A stretch of DNA of 23,891 bases from Acidobacteriota bacterium (GCA_020853255.1 JADYZI010000095.1:1-23891), one strand, 5' to 3'. Counted from the stretch's first letter, positions 1-7,942 are shown. Numbers and translations: made by a program. Notes: generated by a model from the letters alone, not told the origin.

Positions 1-599
1 CCGGCGTAGGCACGGTCTGCATAGACGGGCAGAGCCTTATTGATCGACAGAGCTTTGTTGAGATCAAGAAGCGCGAGTTTGTATCTGCCGAATTCATTGT
101 ACAAACGGCCGCGTAGAGAACGGGCTGTCGCATTTTCCGGATTGATCTCTATCGCATAGGAAAAGGCATCCAATGCCTCGCTCTTCTTGCCCAACTGCCC
201 GTAAAAAAGCGCTAATGCCCGATTGAATGAAGCTTGCGGATATTCGGCGTCGACAGCGAGAGCCTTGTCAAAATCTGCGAGAGCACCGGTGTAATCCTTT
301 TTCCCGTCGCGTTTTGCAACGCCTCGCGCATTTAGAGCGATCGTATTTTTCGGGTTGCGGGCGAGCAATTTGCCGGCAAGTAATTCGGTTTCGGCGTATT
401 GTTTTTTGATAACAAGAACGCGGATCTTTTGCGTCAATAAATTCTGATCGGTCGGCTTGGTCTTTAACGCAGTGTTTATTTTTGCCAAGGCACCATCAGT
501 GTCACCTTTTTCCAGCAAAGATATGATATCGTTTGCCGGTTGCGCCGCAGCTGAAACGATCAAAAGTAAAAATGCCAATATAAATGATCCGATCTTCAT
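1..599 (-). CDS. TPR-repeat exported protein (C-terminus beyond window)
   Basis: Reading the minus strand from ATG at 599-597 gives an open frame to the left edge (about 199 codons, no stop), so the gene is partial. It begins MKIGSFILAFLLLIVSAAAQ, a clear signal peptide with a probable cleavage site after AAA. The rest is helical with TPR-type spacing and signatures such as ALNARGVAKRDGKKDYTGAL, ASFNRALALFYGQLGKKSEA and ATARSLRGRLYNEFGRYKLA, i.e. at least three to four tetratricopeptide repeats. TPRs make protein-protein contacts; the partner cannot be told from sequence. It probably acts in the periplasm. No neighbour on the same strand lies close upstream. A second, unrelated-length TPR protein occurs at 4204-6057. 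Confidence 0.85.
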   Translation of the reverse strand, partial: MKIGSFILAFLLLIVSAAAQPANDIISLLEKGDTDGALAKINTALKTKPTDQNLLTQKIRVLVIKKQYAETELLAGKLLARNPKNTIALNARGVAKRDGKKDYTGALADFDKALAVDAEYPQASFNRALALFYGQLGKKSEALDAFSYAIEINPENATARSLRGRLYNEFGRYKLALLDLNKALSINKALPVYADRAYA

Positions 600-703
600 A
601 CTTGTTCTTGTAGTAGCTTGGTAAAACGGCTTGTAAAACTTCGTTAGGGTGAAGTATGGACATCTTATAAAAGCGTCTTGGTTTGAACAAATAGGCAACT
701 CGG

Positions 704-848
704 TTATTCAGCGGCTTTGGTCAGGCCGGCGTATTTGAAAGCCCCGTGCTTGTCGCTAAACGTGCAGAAACCTGTGATCTGGCCGTTGCGAAGCCTTTCG
801 ATGTCCTTCTGTTCAATGAGTTTTCTTAGGCTCGGTCTCGTGGCTCAT
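704..848 (-). pseudogene. Small 47-aa gene with a one-base frameshift
   Basis: One base after the stop of the reductase gene an ATG (848-846) opens MSHETEPKK and then hits a TGA. Dropping one A from the A4 run (plus-strand T run 821-824) restores a single frame that continues LIEQKDIERLRNGQITGF, then CTFSDKHGAFKYAGLTKAAE, to TAA at 706-704. Without the correction the downstream part has no start codon. The uncorrected length is 145 nt, exactly 48 codons plus one base. I do not recognise the family. The gene is tightly placed behind the reductase and was probably its operon partner. The extra base could be a real inactivating indel, a homopolymer sequencing error, or a slippery run. No function is claimed. 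Confidence 0.45.
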
Positions 849-849
849 T

Positions 850-1395
850 TTATCTGGTCTCATAGTAATGAAGTACGGCTCCACAGCCGAAGGTCTTTGT
901 ATTCAAGAGCCGAAGATCGATCCTGTCTGTGATGTCTTTAAATAAAGCCATGCCGCTGCCGACTATTGTTGGCTGGATAGCGAGTTGGAATTCATCGACA
1001 AAGCCGAGGTTGGCGAGCTGGACTATCAAGCTCGGGCTACCGACGAAGATCGGCTTGCCCGGTTGCTGTTTGAGTTCGACGACCTCTTCCTTTATGAGTT
1101 CCCTTTTCAGCTCTGCCGTCTTCCACTCGACGCTTTCCAGTGTGCGCGAATAAACGATCTTGTGAACATTGTCTATCGCCACCGCAAAATCATCCATCGC
1201 CTTGTTACCCGAAGAATTCGCGAGTAGTTTCGGCCAAAACTCCATCAGCTGAAAGGTCTTCCGCCCATAGATCACCACGCCCGCACCACGCAGCAGATCG
1301 GTGTAATGCTCGTGTATCTCGTCATCCGCACCCATCTTGTCGTGGTCGCAAAACCCGTCAAGAGTCATATTCATTGCGGCGATCAGTTTTCTCAT
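850..1395 (-). CDS. Dihydrofolate reductase family protein (RibD C-terminal domain)
   Basis: The 181-aa product starts MRKLIAAMNMTLDGFCDHDK, the typical first strand and loop of the RibD_C/DHFR-like fold. It continues with GAGVVIYGRKTFQLMEFWP (NADPH-binding region), GKPIFVGSPSLIVQLANLG and FVDEFQLAIQPTIVGSGMALF. Members are NADPH-dependent reductases; many are annotated 'dihydrofolate reductase' without a proven folate role. The length is normal for single-domain members. The open frame extends upstream to 1467, but the family N-terminus begins at the ATG at 1395, so I chose that. Oddity: two fragments of this gene's first 17-21 codons recur at 3082-3132 and 3877-3938 on the same strand, bracketing the polysaccharide deacetylase gene. 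It is divergent from the gene at 1510. Confidence 0.9.
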   Translation of the reverse strand: MRKLIAAMNMTLDGFCDHDKMGADDEIHEHYTDLLRGAGVVIYGRKTFQLMEFWPKLLANSSGNKAMDDFAVAIDNVHKIVYSRTLESVEWKTAELKRELIKEEVVELKQQPGKPIFVGSPSLIVQLANLGFVDEFQLAIQPTIVGSGMALFKDITDRIDLRLLNTKTFGCGAVLHYYETR

Positions 1396-1509
1396 ATCGA
1401 TTCTTTTCTTCACTCCGATTTGCGGACTGACGCATCCTTGGTTAGCATATCTATTTCCGATCAACAATTTGGATCCTAAATAATCTCAATTGAATATCAG
1501 TGCGTCCAT

Positions 1510-2106
1510 ATGGAAGATACAAAACTTAAGAGCCAAAATCGATTCTTGAAGATCATCCTTCTCCTTCTTTTTATCCCGATCATTGCAGGCGCCAGCATTG
1601 CTGGATACATATATTTACCCGAACTCATTTCCGGGACATCCGAGCCGTGGGAGAAGGATAGTAGATCTGATAAGGCAAAGGTGTCGAGATCGGCTCCGAA
1701 GGCAGACGAACCGGCTAACACACAGCCGGCGGCGAACGCGAATACGAATATTGCCGCCAGCAATGCGAATGTCGCTGCGGCGAATACGAATGCCGCTCCA
1801 CCGGCTCAGGTGAAGACAAATTTCCCGCTGGCTGGAAGATGGTTAATGACGGGCCCTGACAAGACGACCTATGTCTTCAGCGCCCCGACGACGGTCGGCA
1901 ACACCCAGACAGGAACGAGAAAGATCATCCTTAAGGAAGGAAAAGAATACTTAAGCAACTACATCGTCCTAAGCAGTAGTAAGCTCCGGATGCAATCTGA
2001 GGATGGTAGCGACGAGGGCGAAGTAACATATTCGATCTCAGCTGGCGGAAAATCGCTTGAGATACATTTGAACGACGGCGGCGTAATGTACTTTACGCGC
2101 CGATAG
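1510..2106 (+). CDS. Membrane-anchored hypothetical protein with Asn/Ala-rich linker
   Basis: The 198-aa product has a short cytoplasmic N-terminus (MEDTKLKSQNRFLK), one hydrophobic helix (about residues 15-35, IILLLLFIPIIAGASIAGYI) and a low-complexity linker (about 60-100) rich in Ala, Asn, Pro and Thr with repeated AN/NTN units. A C-terminal beta-rich domain follows (about 105-198) starting FPLAGRWLMTG and ending VMYFTRR, which resembles a small lipocalin/META-like barrel ('GRW' start, alternating strands). Family not identified. It is probably anchored in the inner membrane with the barrel outside the cytoplasm. The next gene starts 15 nt downstream on the same strand, so the two likely form an operon. 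I see no strong ribosome binding site before the ATG. Confidence 0.7.
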   Translation: MEDTKLKSQNRFLKIILLLLFIPIIAGASIAGYIYLPELISGTSEPWEKDSRSDKAKVSRSAPKADEPANTQPAANANTNIAASNANVAAANTNAAPPAQVKTNFPLAGRWLMTGPDKTTYVFSAPTTVGNTQTGTRKIILKEGKEYLSNYIVLSSSKLRMQSEDGSDEGEVTYSISAGGKSLEIHLNDGGVMYFTRR

Positions 2107-2121
2107 GTCAGGAGCAGGTCA

Positions 2122-3054
2122 ATGAAGCTAATCCTAAAGATCACCGTCATTCTCGTTGCATCGTTCCTCCTGGTCCAATGCGCCAACCTAAAGCCAAAAC
2201 GAACGTATCGGATCACGACCAAATCAGGAGGCGGAGATGTCACTCTAGGATTCGATACCGCTCCCTTGCAAAAGGCCCCTTCTTTATTGATGGCACCGTA
2301 TAGCGATAAGCCCGAACTTCAGTGGTCTGTGACGGCCGCTGACGACGACTATTACCGGTTCACTAATCTGAGTTCGGGCACCGAAATGTCGCTCGAGATC
2401 AAAGATGATGAGGCCGATAAATTTGCCCAAATGGCAAAGTCAGCGAACGACGACGGCCAACTCTGGGCGATCACAAATGTCGAGGGAGACTATTACCGCC
2501 TGACGAACAAATGGCTTGGCGATGAAAAAGCACTTTCGCAGAAGCTGAATGTAACTCAGATCCTTAGGATGAAAGACAAGGACGATGGCGACGGCCAGTT
2601 GTGGAAACGGACCGATTTGGGCGCGGGGTTCTTTCGGCTGTCGAGCAAGAAGTTCGGTGACGCCACTGCCCTTCAGGTCAGGAACATGGGCAACTACGAC
2701 GTCGTTGCGTTGGATCCCACCGCGAATACTGGCGGCGAGAGCTGGAAATTTTCCCCGACGACAGGAAATTACTTTGCCCTATCAACCGAATGGCTCAAGG
2801 AAGGAAAGGTCCTCGATATCGAAAACGACGGAGACCAGATAAAGGTTAAATTAAAGGACGCCGCCAAAACCTCCGGTCAGAATTGGAAGATGACGCCTGT
2901 CGGCAACGACTATTTTCGACTGACTTCCGAGTCGCTCGGCGAATCTAAAGCGCTCGAAGCTATTTCATCAGACAGTTATTACTTCGAAATGGTAAAGACC
3001 TCTGACAGCGACCCAACCCAACTTTGGAAGATCACGAGAATTAACAAGAAATAG
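2122..3054 (+). CDS. Lipoprotein with ricin-B-like QxW repeats
   Basis: The 310-aa product begins MKLILKITVILVASFLLVQC, a lipoprotein signal peptide with lipobox LVQC, so Cys20 is the probable lipidated residue. The mature part is built from about six imperfect repeats of roughly 45 residues, each with a YYR(F/L)TN or YF(R/A)L(S/T) strand, a K-AL/VL element and a closing Q-x-W (LQW, QLW, QLW, ESW, QNW, QLW). QxW is the hallmark of ricin B-type beta-trefoil domains, which commonly bind carbohydrate. Sugar binding is inference, because binding-pocket residues cannot be assigned. A preceding membrane-anchored gene 15 nt upstream suggests joint expression at the cell surface. The 3' end lies next to a displaced reductase-gene fragment at 3082-3132. 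Confidence 0.75.
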   Translation: MKLILKITVILVASFLLVQCANLKPKRTYRITTKSGGGDVTLGFDTAPLQKAPSLLMAPYSDKPELQWSVTAADDDYYRFTNLSSGTEMSLEIKDDEADKFAQMAKSANDDGQLWAITNVEGDYYRLTNKWLGDEKALSQKLNVTQILRMKDKDDGDGQLWKRTDLGAGFFRLSSKKFGDATALQVRNMGNYDVVALDPTANTGGESWKFSPTTGNYFALSTEWLKEGKVLDIENDGDQIKVKLKDAAKTSGQNWKMTPVGNDYFRLTSESLGESKALEAISSDSYYFEMVKTSDSDPTQLWKITRINKK

Positions 3055-3081
3055 GAACTGAAATTTGTAAGCGGCAGAAAT

Positions 3082-3132
3082 GTCGCAAAACCCGTCAAGC
3101 GTCATATTCATCGCCGAAATCAGTTCCGTCAC
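3082..3132 (-). repeat. Fragment of reductase gene 5' end (copy b)
   Basis: Minus-strand translation from GTG at 3132 gives VTELISAMNMTLDGFCD, matching codons 1-17 of the reductase gene at 850-1395 (MRKLIAAMNMTLDGFCD). Similarity stops abruptly after Asp17. It begins about 16 nt beyond the deacetylase stop codon. Together with copy c it flanks the deacetylase gene as a direct repeat. Too short to be a functional reductase. Confidence 0.85.
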
Positions 3133-3148
3133 AATTCAAAAAATAACA

Positions 3149-3904
3149 TCACCTTCCGATTAACGCCGACACGGTTACAAAACGAAAACCGCGTTCTCGC
3201 AAGCCTCGTATCAAGGGGCCCACAGCGTTCATCGAAATTCTTTCCGGATCATTCATAACGTGAAGGATAATGATCGAGCCACTACGCGCATTGTTAACAA
3301 CATGCTTGACGATAGCTGCGGTGTCGTTCGCGACAGACTTTGTACTTTCTGGTTCGACGTCCCACATGATGGTCTTTCTATTGTGCTTCGATAGGTAGTA
3401 TGGCAGCGTAAAGAGCTTCTTGCCGAATGGCGGCCGGAAATGGATTGGATCGGCATAGCCCGCATCACGGATCAGTTGGTCCGTTTGTTCAATCTCATTT
3501 GCGACAAAATTCGGTGAAACCAGAAGCATTCTCTGATGAGAGAAAGAATGATTCCCTATCTCGTGCCCATCAAGAACGATCTTCCTTGTCTCTTCGCGAA
3601 ATTTCTTGATCTCATTGCCAATTAAGAAGAAGGTCGCTTTTACGTCTTCCTCTTTTAGGATACGGAGTATCTCGTCGGTCGCTCCTGGTGCCGGCCCATC
3701 ATCAAAAGTTAAGGCGATTTGCTTTTCGTCGCTTGCGACGCTAGGAACGATGTCGCCGAAGAACTGGAACGTCCGTGAATTTGCCACCTGCCACAGACCA
3801 AACACAATGCCGCTGAGCACCGTGATTACGACCAGCATGTAAAAAAGTTTGCGTATCACCCTTTGTACCCAGAATTCATCTTGTCGTGGCCGCAAAACCG
3901 TCAA
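3149..3904 (-). CDS. Polysaccharide deacetylase (NodB homology domain), membrane-anchored
   Basis: The product is 251 aa from the TTG at 3904 or 236 aa from the GTG at 3859. It has an N-terminal membrane anchor (LFYMLVVITVLSGIVFGLW) and then a NodB domain. Motif 1 is TFDDGP (residues 66-71 from the TTG), the metal-binding motif is NHSFSH (118-123) and motif 3 is RPPFG (157-161). Motif 4 is weaker, around TIMWDVEPES, followed by IIILH. The family removes N- or O-acetyl groups from peptidoglycan, chitin oligomers or other glycans; the substrate is not determinable. Oddity: the first codons from the TTG lie inside a displaced fragment of the reductase gene read in another frame. The true start may therefore be the TTG, giving a fused leader, or the GTG at 3859 just before RKLFYML. 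Confidence 0.9.
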   Translation of the reverse strand: MTVLRPRQDEFWVQRVIRKLFYMLVVITVLSGIVFGLWQVANSRTFQFFGDIVPSVASDEKQIALTFDDGPAPGATDEILRILKEEDVKATFFLIGNEIKKFREETRKIVLDGHEIGNHSFSHQRMLLVSPNFVANEIEQTDQLIRDAGYADPIHFRPPFGKKLFTLPYYLSKHNRKTIMWDVEPESTKSVANDTAAIVKHVVNNARSGSIIILHVMNDPERISMNAVGPLIRGLRERGFRFVTVSALIGR

Positions 3905-3938
3905 GCGTCATATTCATCGCGGCAATCAGTTTTCTCAT
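3877..3938 (-). repeat. Fragment of reductase gene 5' end (copy c)
   Basis: Begins with an ATG at 3938 and encodes MRKLIAAMNMTLDGF, identical to the reductase N-terminus over those 15 codons. One G is then missing relative to the intact gene, and nucleotide similarity continues to the codon equivalent to Met21 before stopping. The frame ends in TGA. The fragment is 62 nt against 63 nt in the intact gene. The deacetylase frame starts inside it. Confidence 0.88.
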
Positions 3939-3950
3939 GTTCTTCATTGG

Positions 3951-4140
3951 CCGCGTAGCGGTCGGATGATTGTAGCCGTGGGTTGCAACCCACGGTATGT
4001 CGAACAAGAATAATATTGTCGCGTCAGCGACAATTGAAGAATTTGTTTACGGCGATTCAACCGCCGCTGACGCGACAAGAACGTATTCATTAAGCGTCCG
4101 TGTGTTGAACCCACGGCTACATTCTATTACCGCTACGCGG
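3951..4140. repeat. 190-bp nested inverted-repeat element (REP/MITE-like)
   Basis: Three nested perfect inverted-repeat pairs share one centre: 3951-3962 with 4129-4140 (CCGCGTAGCGGT and its complement), 3971-3984 with 4108-4121 (TGTAGCCGTGGGTT), and 4016-4029 with 4065-4078 (TTGTCGCGTCAGCG). Inside lie a perfect 20-bp palindrome (3976-3995) and a second local hairpin (4017-4032). The element occupies most of the gap between the deacetylase locus and the TPR gene and has no credible coding content. It resembles a palindromic repeat mobilised by a REP-associated transposase, or a MITE. It could also terminate transcription leaving the TPR gene. No transposase lies nearby. Confidence 0.75.
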
Positions 4141-4203
4141 TATACGTGTCAGATGGCTAAGGTTGTCGTTCGATCAATGTAAGGCACGGCGCTTCAAAAC
4201 GGA

Positions 4204-6057
4204 TCAGCAGGCGCTTAGGCCTGAGTTGGCGAGTTTCATTGCGTTGTCAATCGAATTCAGCGTGTTCGTGTAATGTTCGCGGAGTTTGGTCCCGTGAGCG
4301 ATATTTCCGCCAAGCGAAATAAGCTTTCCGCGTTCATCCGCCAGCTTACCGTAGAAGATGCTGGTGGCATCGCATTTCTGCTTGAGTGTACGGCCGCTGC
4401 CGGTGCTCGCCTGAAATGTGGAATACGCTTTGTTGGCCTGGGCGGCGATCTCGTTTATGCGAGCCATCTGCTCGATCTCATAGACCTTGTTAGCGGCCGT
4501 ACGATTTGCTGACACTTGCGGGCTGATCCTTAGCCGCTCCAAACCTGCGATTGCATCGGGATTTATCGGGCTGACCTGAAGCGAATCGGCGTAAGCGATG
4601 GCGGCCTTATCGACCTCGCCGAGCTTGGCAAGAGCGTCGCCGTTTCGCCAGTAAAGTTCAGCCATGATCGGTGCGTCGGCGGTGATCGAGTCTTTGCCGT
4701 AATTCGATCTCAGAATGTTGATAGCAGCATCGAATTCGGCGACCGCTGCCCGCTGGTTATCCTTTACCTCCGCATACATGCGGCCGCGGATGATGCGGGT
4801 CTTTACGTCCGCTCCGTTATTCGCGACGGGCTTTCCGGCTACTTCGGCCGCAGGAATATTCGACAAAACAACTTGGTCTTTCCATGCGAGTAGCTTGATC
4901 TGCTTGTCGGGATGGCCAAGGAGAAGCTTTGCACGCTCATAGCGGGCCAGGATGCGGTAATCCGGAGCGTTTCGGTCACGGCTGACGCCATCCTTTATGT
5001 TGAGCGCGTGGTTTAGGACTTCGAGGAACTCGTTGCGGGCCTTCATATCGATCGACTTCCCTCTTCTGCGGGCCGATTCGAGCCAGAAGATCGCATCGTT
5101 GTATAACATCTCGCCGTTTCCGTACGTAAGTGATTCGGGATACCCGGCCTGATTCACCACGCGCTTGAACTCGGTCTCGTGAAACAAGCCGTCATCCCCA
5201 GGATTCGGATCCTCTTTCTCGGCGATAAACAGCGAAATGGCACCTCCGCCCGGGCAATGGTAGGCGCGCAGATCATGCACGTATCGGTCGAACGGCTTGT
5301 CAGGGCTCTTTCGCCCCGCGGGTTTGCAGGTGTAGCCGTCCTTGGCGAAAGCCATATAGGGCCATGACGACTTCCAACCCGGCTCCATTGCCACAGCCTT
5401 TTCGAAATTCTGCTTGGCATTCGCCTTGTCGCCAAGCACAGCGTAGCACTGGCCGAGCCGAAAGTGATACCACGCGTCGTTATCTTTTTTGTACTCCGGA
5501 TGTGCCATCACGCCTTTGATGGCGTTCACACACCCTTGCATGTCGCGTGCGTAGTATGCGGCGGCGGCTTTGCCTCTTAGTGCGGAAAGGGAAGCGGGGT
5601 CCATCGCCAGGGCCTTTGAATACTCACGGTCTGCTTCAAGGCCGAGCTTAGCGGCGAAATACAGATGGCCGAGAAGGAGGCGATTCCACACGTCCTCCGG
5701 CTTGTTCAGTATCGCGTAAAGAAAGTCGGCACGCGCCTTCGTGAAATGTTTGGTATCGCCGGTGCTGGTGTAGAGAGCGAAGTGCGCCCGGCCGCGATTC
5801 AGCTGGATACCGCCAATAGCGTCCGGTGCGTATGCCAGAAACTTGTTCGCTTCCTCGACCGCATTTTCAAAATTCCCTGCGTCGAACTCGGTGGCAACTT
5901 TTTTCGCTATCGGATCAAGAAAAGCACTGTCCCATAGCCGTTCACTGGCCGCGGCAGCCTCAGCATCCATTTCCTGATAACTCTGCGCATGCAGCACGCC
6001 GGAAAAAAGAACAAATGCGCAGATAAGTAGTGTTGTGGGTGTATTGATGAGGTTCAT
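4204..6057 (-). CDS. Large exported TPR-repeat protein
   Basis: The 617-aa product begins MNLINTPTTLLICAFVLFSG followed by VLHAQ, a signal peptide. Several TPR-like helical pairs follow: about 60-240 (for example IQLNRGRAHFALYTSTGDTK, WNRLLLGHLYFAAKLGLEAD, WYHFRLGQCYAVLGDKANAK) and again at about 420-510 (ELYWRNGDALAKLGEVDKAA). A middle region (about 245-320) holds several Cys (TCK, YHCPGGG) that may pair in the periplasm. The C-terminal 100 residues are alpha-helical with two Cys (KQKCDAT and the terminal SAC). TPR proteins act as scaffolds; no enzymatic motif is visible. The gap to the histidine phosphatase gene upstream is 161 nt and holds nothing I can identify. Confidence 0.8.
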   Translation of the reverse strand: MNLINTPTTLLICAFVLFSGVLHAQSYQEMDAEAAAASERLWDSAFLDPIAKKVATEFDAGNFENAVEEANKFLAYAPDAIGGIQLNRGRAHFALYTSTGDTKHFTKARADFLYAILNKPEDVWNRLLLGHLYFAAKLGLEADREYSKALAMDPASLSALRGKAAAAYYARDMQGCVNAIKGVMAHPEYKKDNDAWYHFRLGQCYAVLGDKANAKQNFEKAVAMEPGWKSSWPYMAFAKDGYTCKPAGRKSPDKPFDRYVHDLRAYHCPGGGAISLFIAEKEDPNPGDDGLFHETEFKRVVNQAGYPESLTYGNGEMLYNDAIFWLESARRRGKSIDMKARNEFLEVLNHALNIKDGVSRDRNAPDYRILARYERAKLLLGHPDKQIKLLAWKDQVVLSNIPAAEVAGKPVANNGADVKTRIIRGRMYAEVKDNQRAAVAEFDAAINILRSNYGKDSITADAPIMAELYWRNGDALAKLGEVDKAAIAYADSLQVSPINPDAIAGLERLRISPQVSANRTAANKVYEIEQMARINEIAAQANKAYSTFQASTGSGRTLKQKCDATSIFYGKLADERGKLISLGGNIAHGTKLREHYTNTLNSIDNAMKLANSGLSAC

Positions 6058-6218
6058 TAGTTTTGTATGGGAAACAAAGATTCAAACAGATGATCGAAAG
6101 GCTGCCATGTCCCTTATCGGGACGACGTTATTTTACTTCGAGCGAATGTCGCAATGCAAAACGGTTCGGCTTGCCTGGCCGCCGTGGGCCAGCAAAATCT
6201 ACAGCGGGCGATCTATGG

Positions 6219-6929
6219 CTATTTGTCTTTTGTCTTAGGCTGCCAGCCCGCACCGTCGCCAGTCCATGTTTGTTTGTCAGCGGGTATGTGGCCGGTGTCG
6301 CTGTATGCCGCAACACGTGTCGATCCATCGGCACGGACAGCGATGACGGTAATAGACCCGTTGGCGATCGCCATACCGCGCCACAGCCTGCCGTTGCCCG
6401 AGAGCACACGGCTTACGAACCAGCGGATTACGTTGCCGTGGCAGACGAGAACGTCGCGCACATCCCCGCCGGGCGATGCCTGCACATACTTCGCCCAGGC
6501 CGCGTCGAGTCTTTGGTCGCATCCGGACTCGTCATCCTCTGACGGCTCTTTTTTATCCGAAGTCGAGGCCGGCGTACATTCGTTCAGCAATGGATCTCTT
6601 GTGGGCGTACGTTTGATCGACTTGCCTATGTCATCCGCGGTTTCGCGTGCGCGGGTGTACTCGCTGCTGACGAACATATCGAACTTCAGCCGAAGCTTCT
6701 TTAGACGCTTCCCCATATAACGCGCCTGTTTATGCCCAAGCTTCACAAGATTCTTGCCGGTTTTGGAGTCGGCCTTGTCTTCGTGATCGTATTCACCGTG
6801 TCGTATCAAGTAAATGTAGCGGACGCCTTTCTCGTTCTTTGGTGCAGTTTGCCCCAAACCTTGAACCGACGTGAACGCCAAACAGGCTGCGATGAGTATT
6901 AAGATGTAAGTGAGTCTACGGTTCGTCAT
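6219..6929 (-). CDS. Exported histidine phosphatase (phosphoglycerate mutase-like)
   Basis: The 236-aa product has an N-terminal signal/anchor (LTYILILIAACLAFTSVQGLG) and then the family signature LIRHGEYDHE with the phospho-accepting His44. SSEYTRARETAD follows (Arg of the phosphate pocket), and the second catalytic histidine is in VLVCHGNVIRWF (His163). This is branch 1 of the histidine phosphatase superfamily; the compact size and the 'xxHGNxIRxF' motif recall SixA/PGAM5-type phosphatases. The export signal implies extracytoplasmic action; the substrate is unknown. An acidic insert (about 121-135, rich in Asp, Glu, Ser, Lys) separates the halves. The 251-nt stretch upstream (6930-7180) holds no gene or clear repeat that I can see. 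Confidence 0.88.
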   Translation of the reverse strand: MTNRRLTYILILIAACLAFTSVQGLGQTAPKNEKGVRYIYLIRHGEYDHEDKADSKTGKNLVKLGHKQARYMGKRLKKLRLKFDMFVSSEYTRARETADDIGKSIKRTPTRDPLLNECTPASTSDKKEPSEDDESGCDQRLDAAWAKYVQASPGGDVRDVLVCHGNVIRWFVSRVLSGNGRLWRGMAIANGSITVIAVRADGSTRVAAYSDTGHIPADKQTWTGDGAGWQPKTKDK

Positions 6930-7180
6930 AAAACCTTCACGATTAGAGCCGAATACGAATCGAGGTAAATATCAAAAGCCGGGTCTTTCCTAGCGGATCA
7001 AAGGAAAAATAATCCCCGGAGTCGCTTCTAGTGCGCTGATCAATGTAGGTGCCTCGCTCATCGGCTTCTCTGAATTCCCTCCGACTTTAGACGCCTTGCT
7101 CCATGGTAACGCAGTCAGCTCCGTTCTTACCGGATCAAATACAGCCTAGCTCATCTGCCCGCACCGGTTTGGGGCATGCC

Positions 7181-7942
7181 CTACGGCTTGAAATCGAATG
7201 AAATCCATCCCGAAACCTTCGTCGGAACGCCGGACAATGAGGTAGGTGGAAATTTAAGTTTTCTGACCGCATCGAGGGCGGCGTTATGAAAGTCGGTCGG
7301 TCCGCGAGAGACATATGCGGATATAACATTGCCGTCTGCATCCGTCATGATCCTTACCTCAACTCGAGCCGCAGGTCTCGGCTTCTTGATGGCTGACGGA
7401 TAAAGCGGGTTTTGGAAATTGGTGGCTCGGCTATTCATCCAACCAGCAGCAATCACCTTCTCTTTCTGCGGAACATTTACATGTGAGAGAGAGTAGCCGC
7501 CGTTAAAGAATTCAGCTATGTCCGCTTCAGTTTTCTCTACCCTTCCCGTTCGCGAGCAGCAGCATCTCGTCGAATATGTGACCTTATCCGGATTCAGATA
7601 GCCGTACACAAGATACTTATCCCCAACTTTCCAACCTTGGATACAACCATAAACGTAATATTTGATCGTTACGACCGAATCAACATTCTTTTTCCAAGCA
7701 CGATTGACAGCTATCTTTACCGTTTCGTAATAGCGCTGTTGGTCGTCAAGTTCCGACTTTTGGATATCCATGATTTCGCCGGTGAAGACAAGGTCTGCAT
7801 CCTTGAATTCTTCGATCGCCGTAATATTCGGTCTGGCGCACGCGCATTGCGCACTAGCTGTTTCACAACCTAGAAAGGAGAGAGCGAGAATTGTAGCCAG
7901 TACACAGATGAACCTGTTAGTAAGATTCGTTAACTTAATCAT
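7181..7942 (-). CDS. Exported NTR/TIMP-like domain fused to TonB C-terminal-like domain
   Basis: The 253-aa product has a signal peptide (about 1-31: hydrophobic FICVLATILALSFLGC, then SAQ). The mature N-terminus CACARPNITAIEEFKDADLV, then FTGEI, is typical of bacterial NTR/TIMP-like domains, whose first Cys residues form disulfides; later Cys (YGCIQGW, TRCCCSR) fit this. Residues about 175-253 (NPLYPSAIKKPRPAARVEVR, then DADGNVISAYVSRGPTDFHN) match the energy-transducing TonB C-terminal fold. There is no separate TonB transmembrane/proline spacer, so classical TonB function is unlikely. The start codon overlaps the stop of the last mqnE-tail copy (ATGA), implying translational coupling. It ends the 12.4-kb co-directional run. 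Confidence 0.78.
   Translation of the reverse strand: MIKLTNLTNRFICVLATILALSFLGCETASAQCACARPNITAIEEFKDADLVFTGEIMDIQKSELDDQQRYYETVKIAVNRAWKKNVDSVVTIKYYVYGCIQGWKVGDKYLVYGYLNPDKVTYSTRCCCSRTGRVEKTEADIAEFFNGGYSLSHVNVPQKEKVIAAGWMNSRATNFQNPLYPSAIKKPRPAARVEVRIMTDADGNVISAYVSRGPTDFHNAALDAVRKLKFPPTSLSGVPTKVSGWISFDFKP

Noticed and set aside
3997..4182. Plus-strand open frame of 61 codons
   Set aside because: Lies inside the nested inverted-repeat element; no ribosome site and no protein-like composition.
6063..6720. Plus-strand open frames over the histidine phosphatase gene
   Set aside because: They lie opposite a gene with intact RHG and CHG catalytic motifs; the translations are Arg/Ser/Pro-rich with no recognisable domain.
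6930..7180. Hidden small gene between the phosphatase and the NTR/TonB-C gene
   Set aside because: Short frames only, with no ribosome site, similarity to neighbours or repeat structure.
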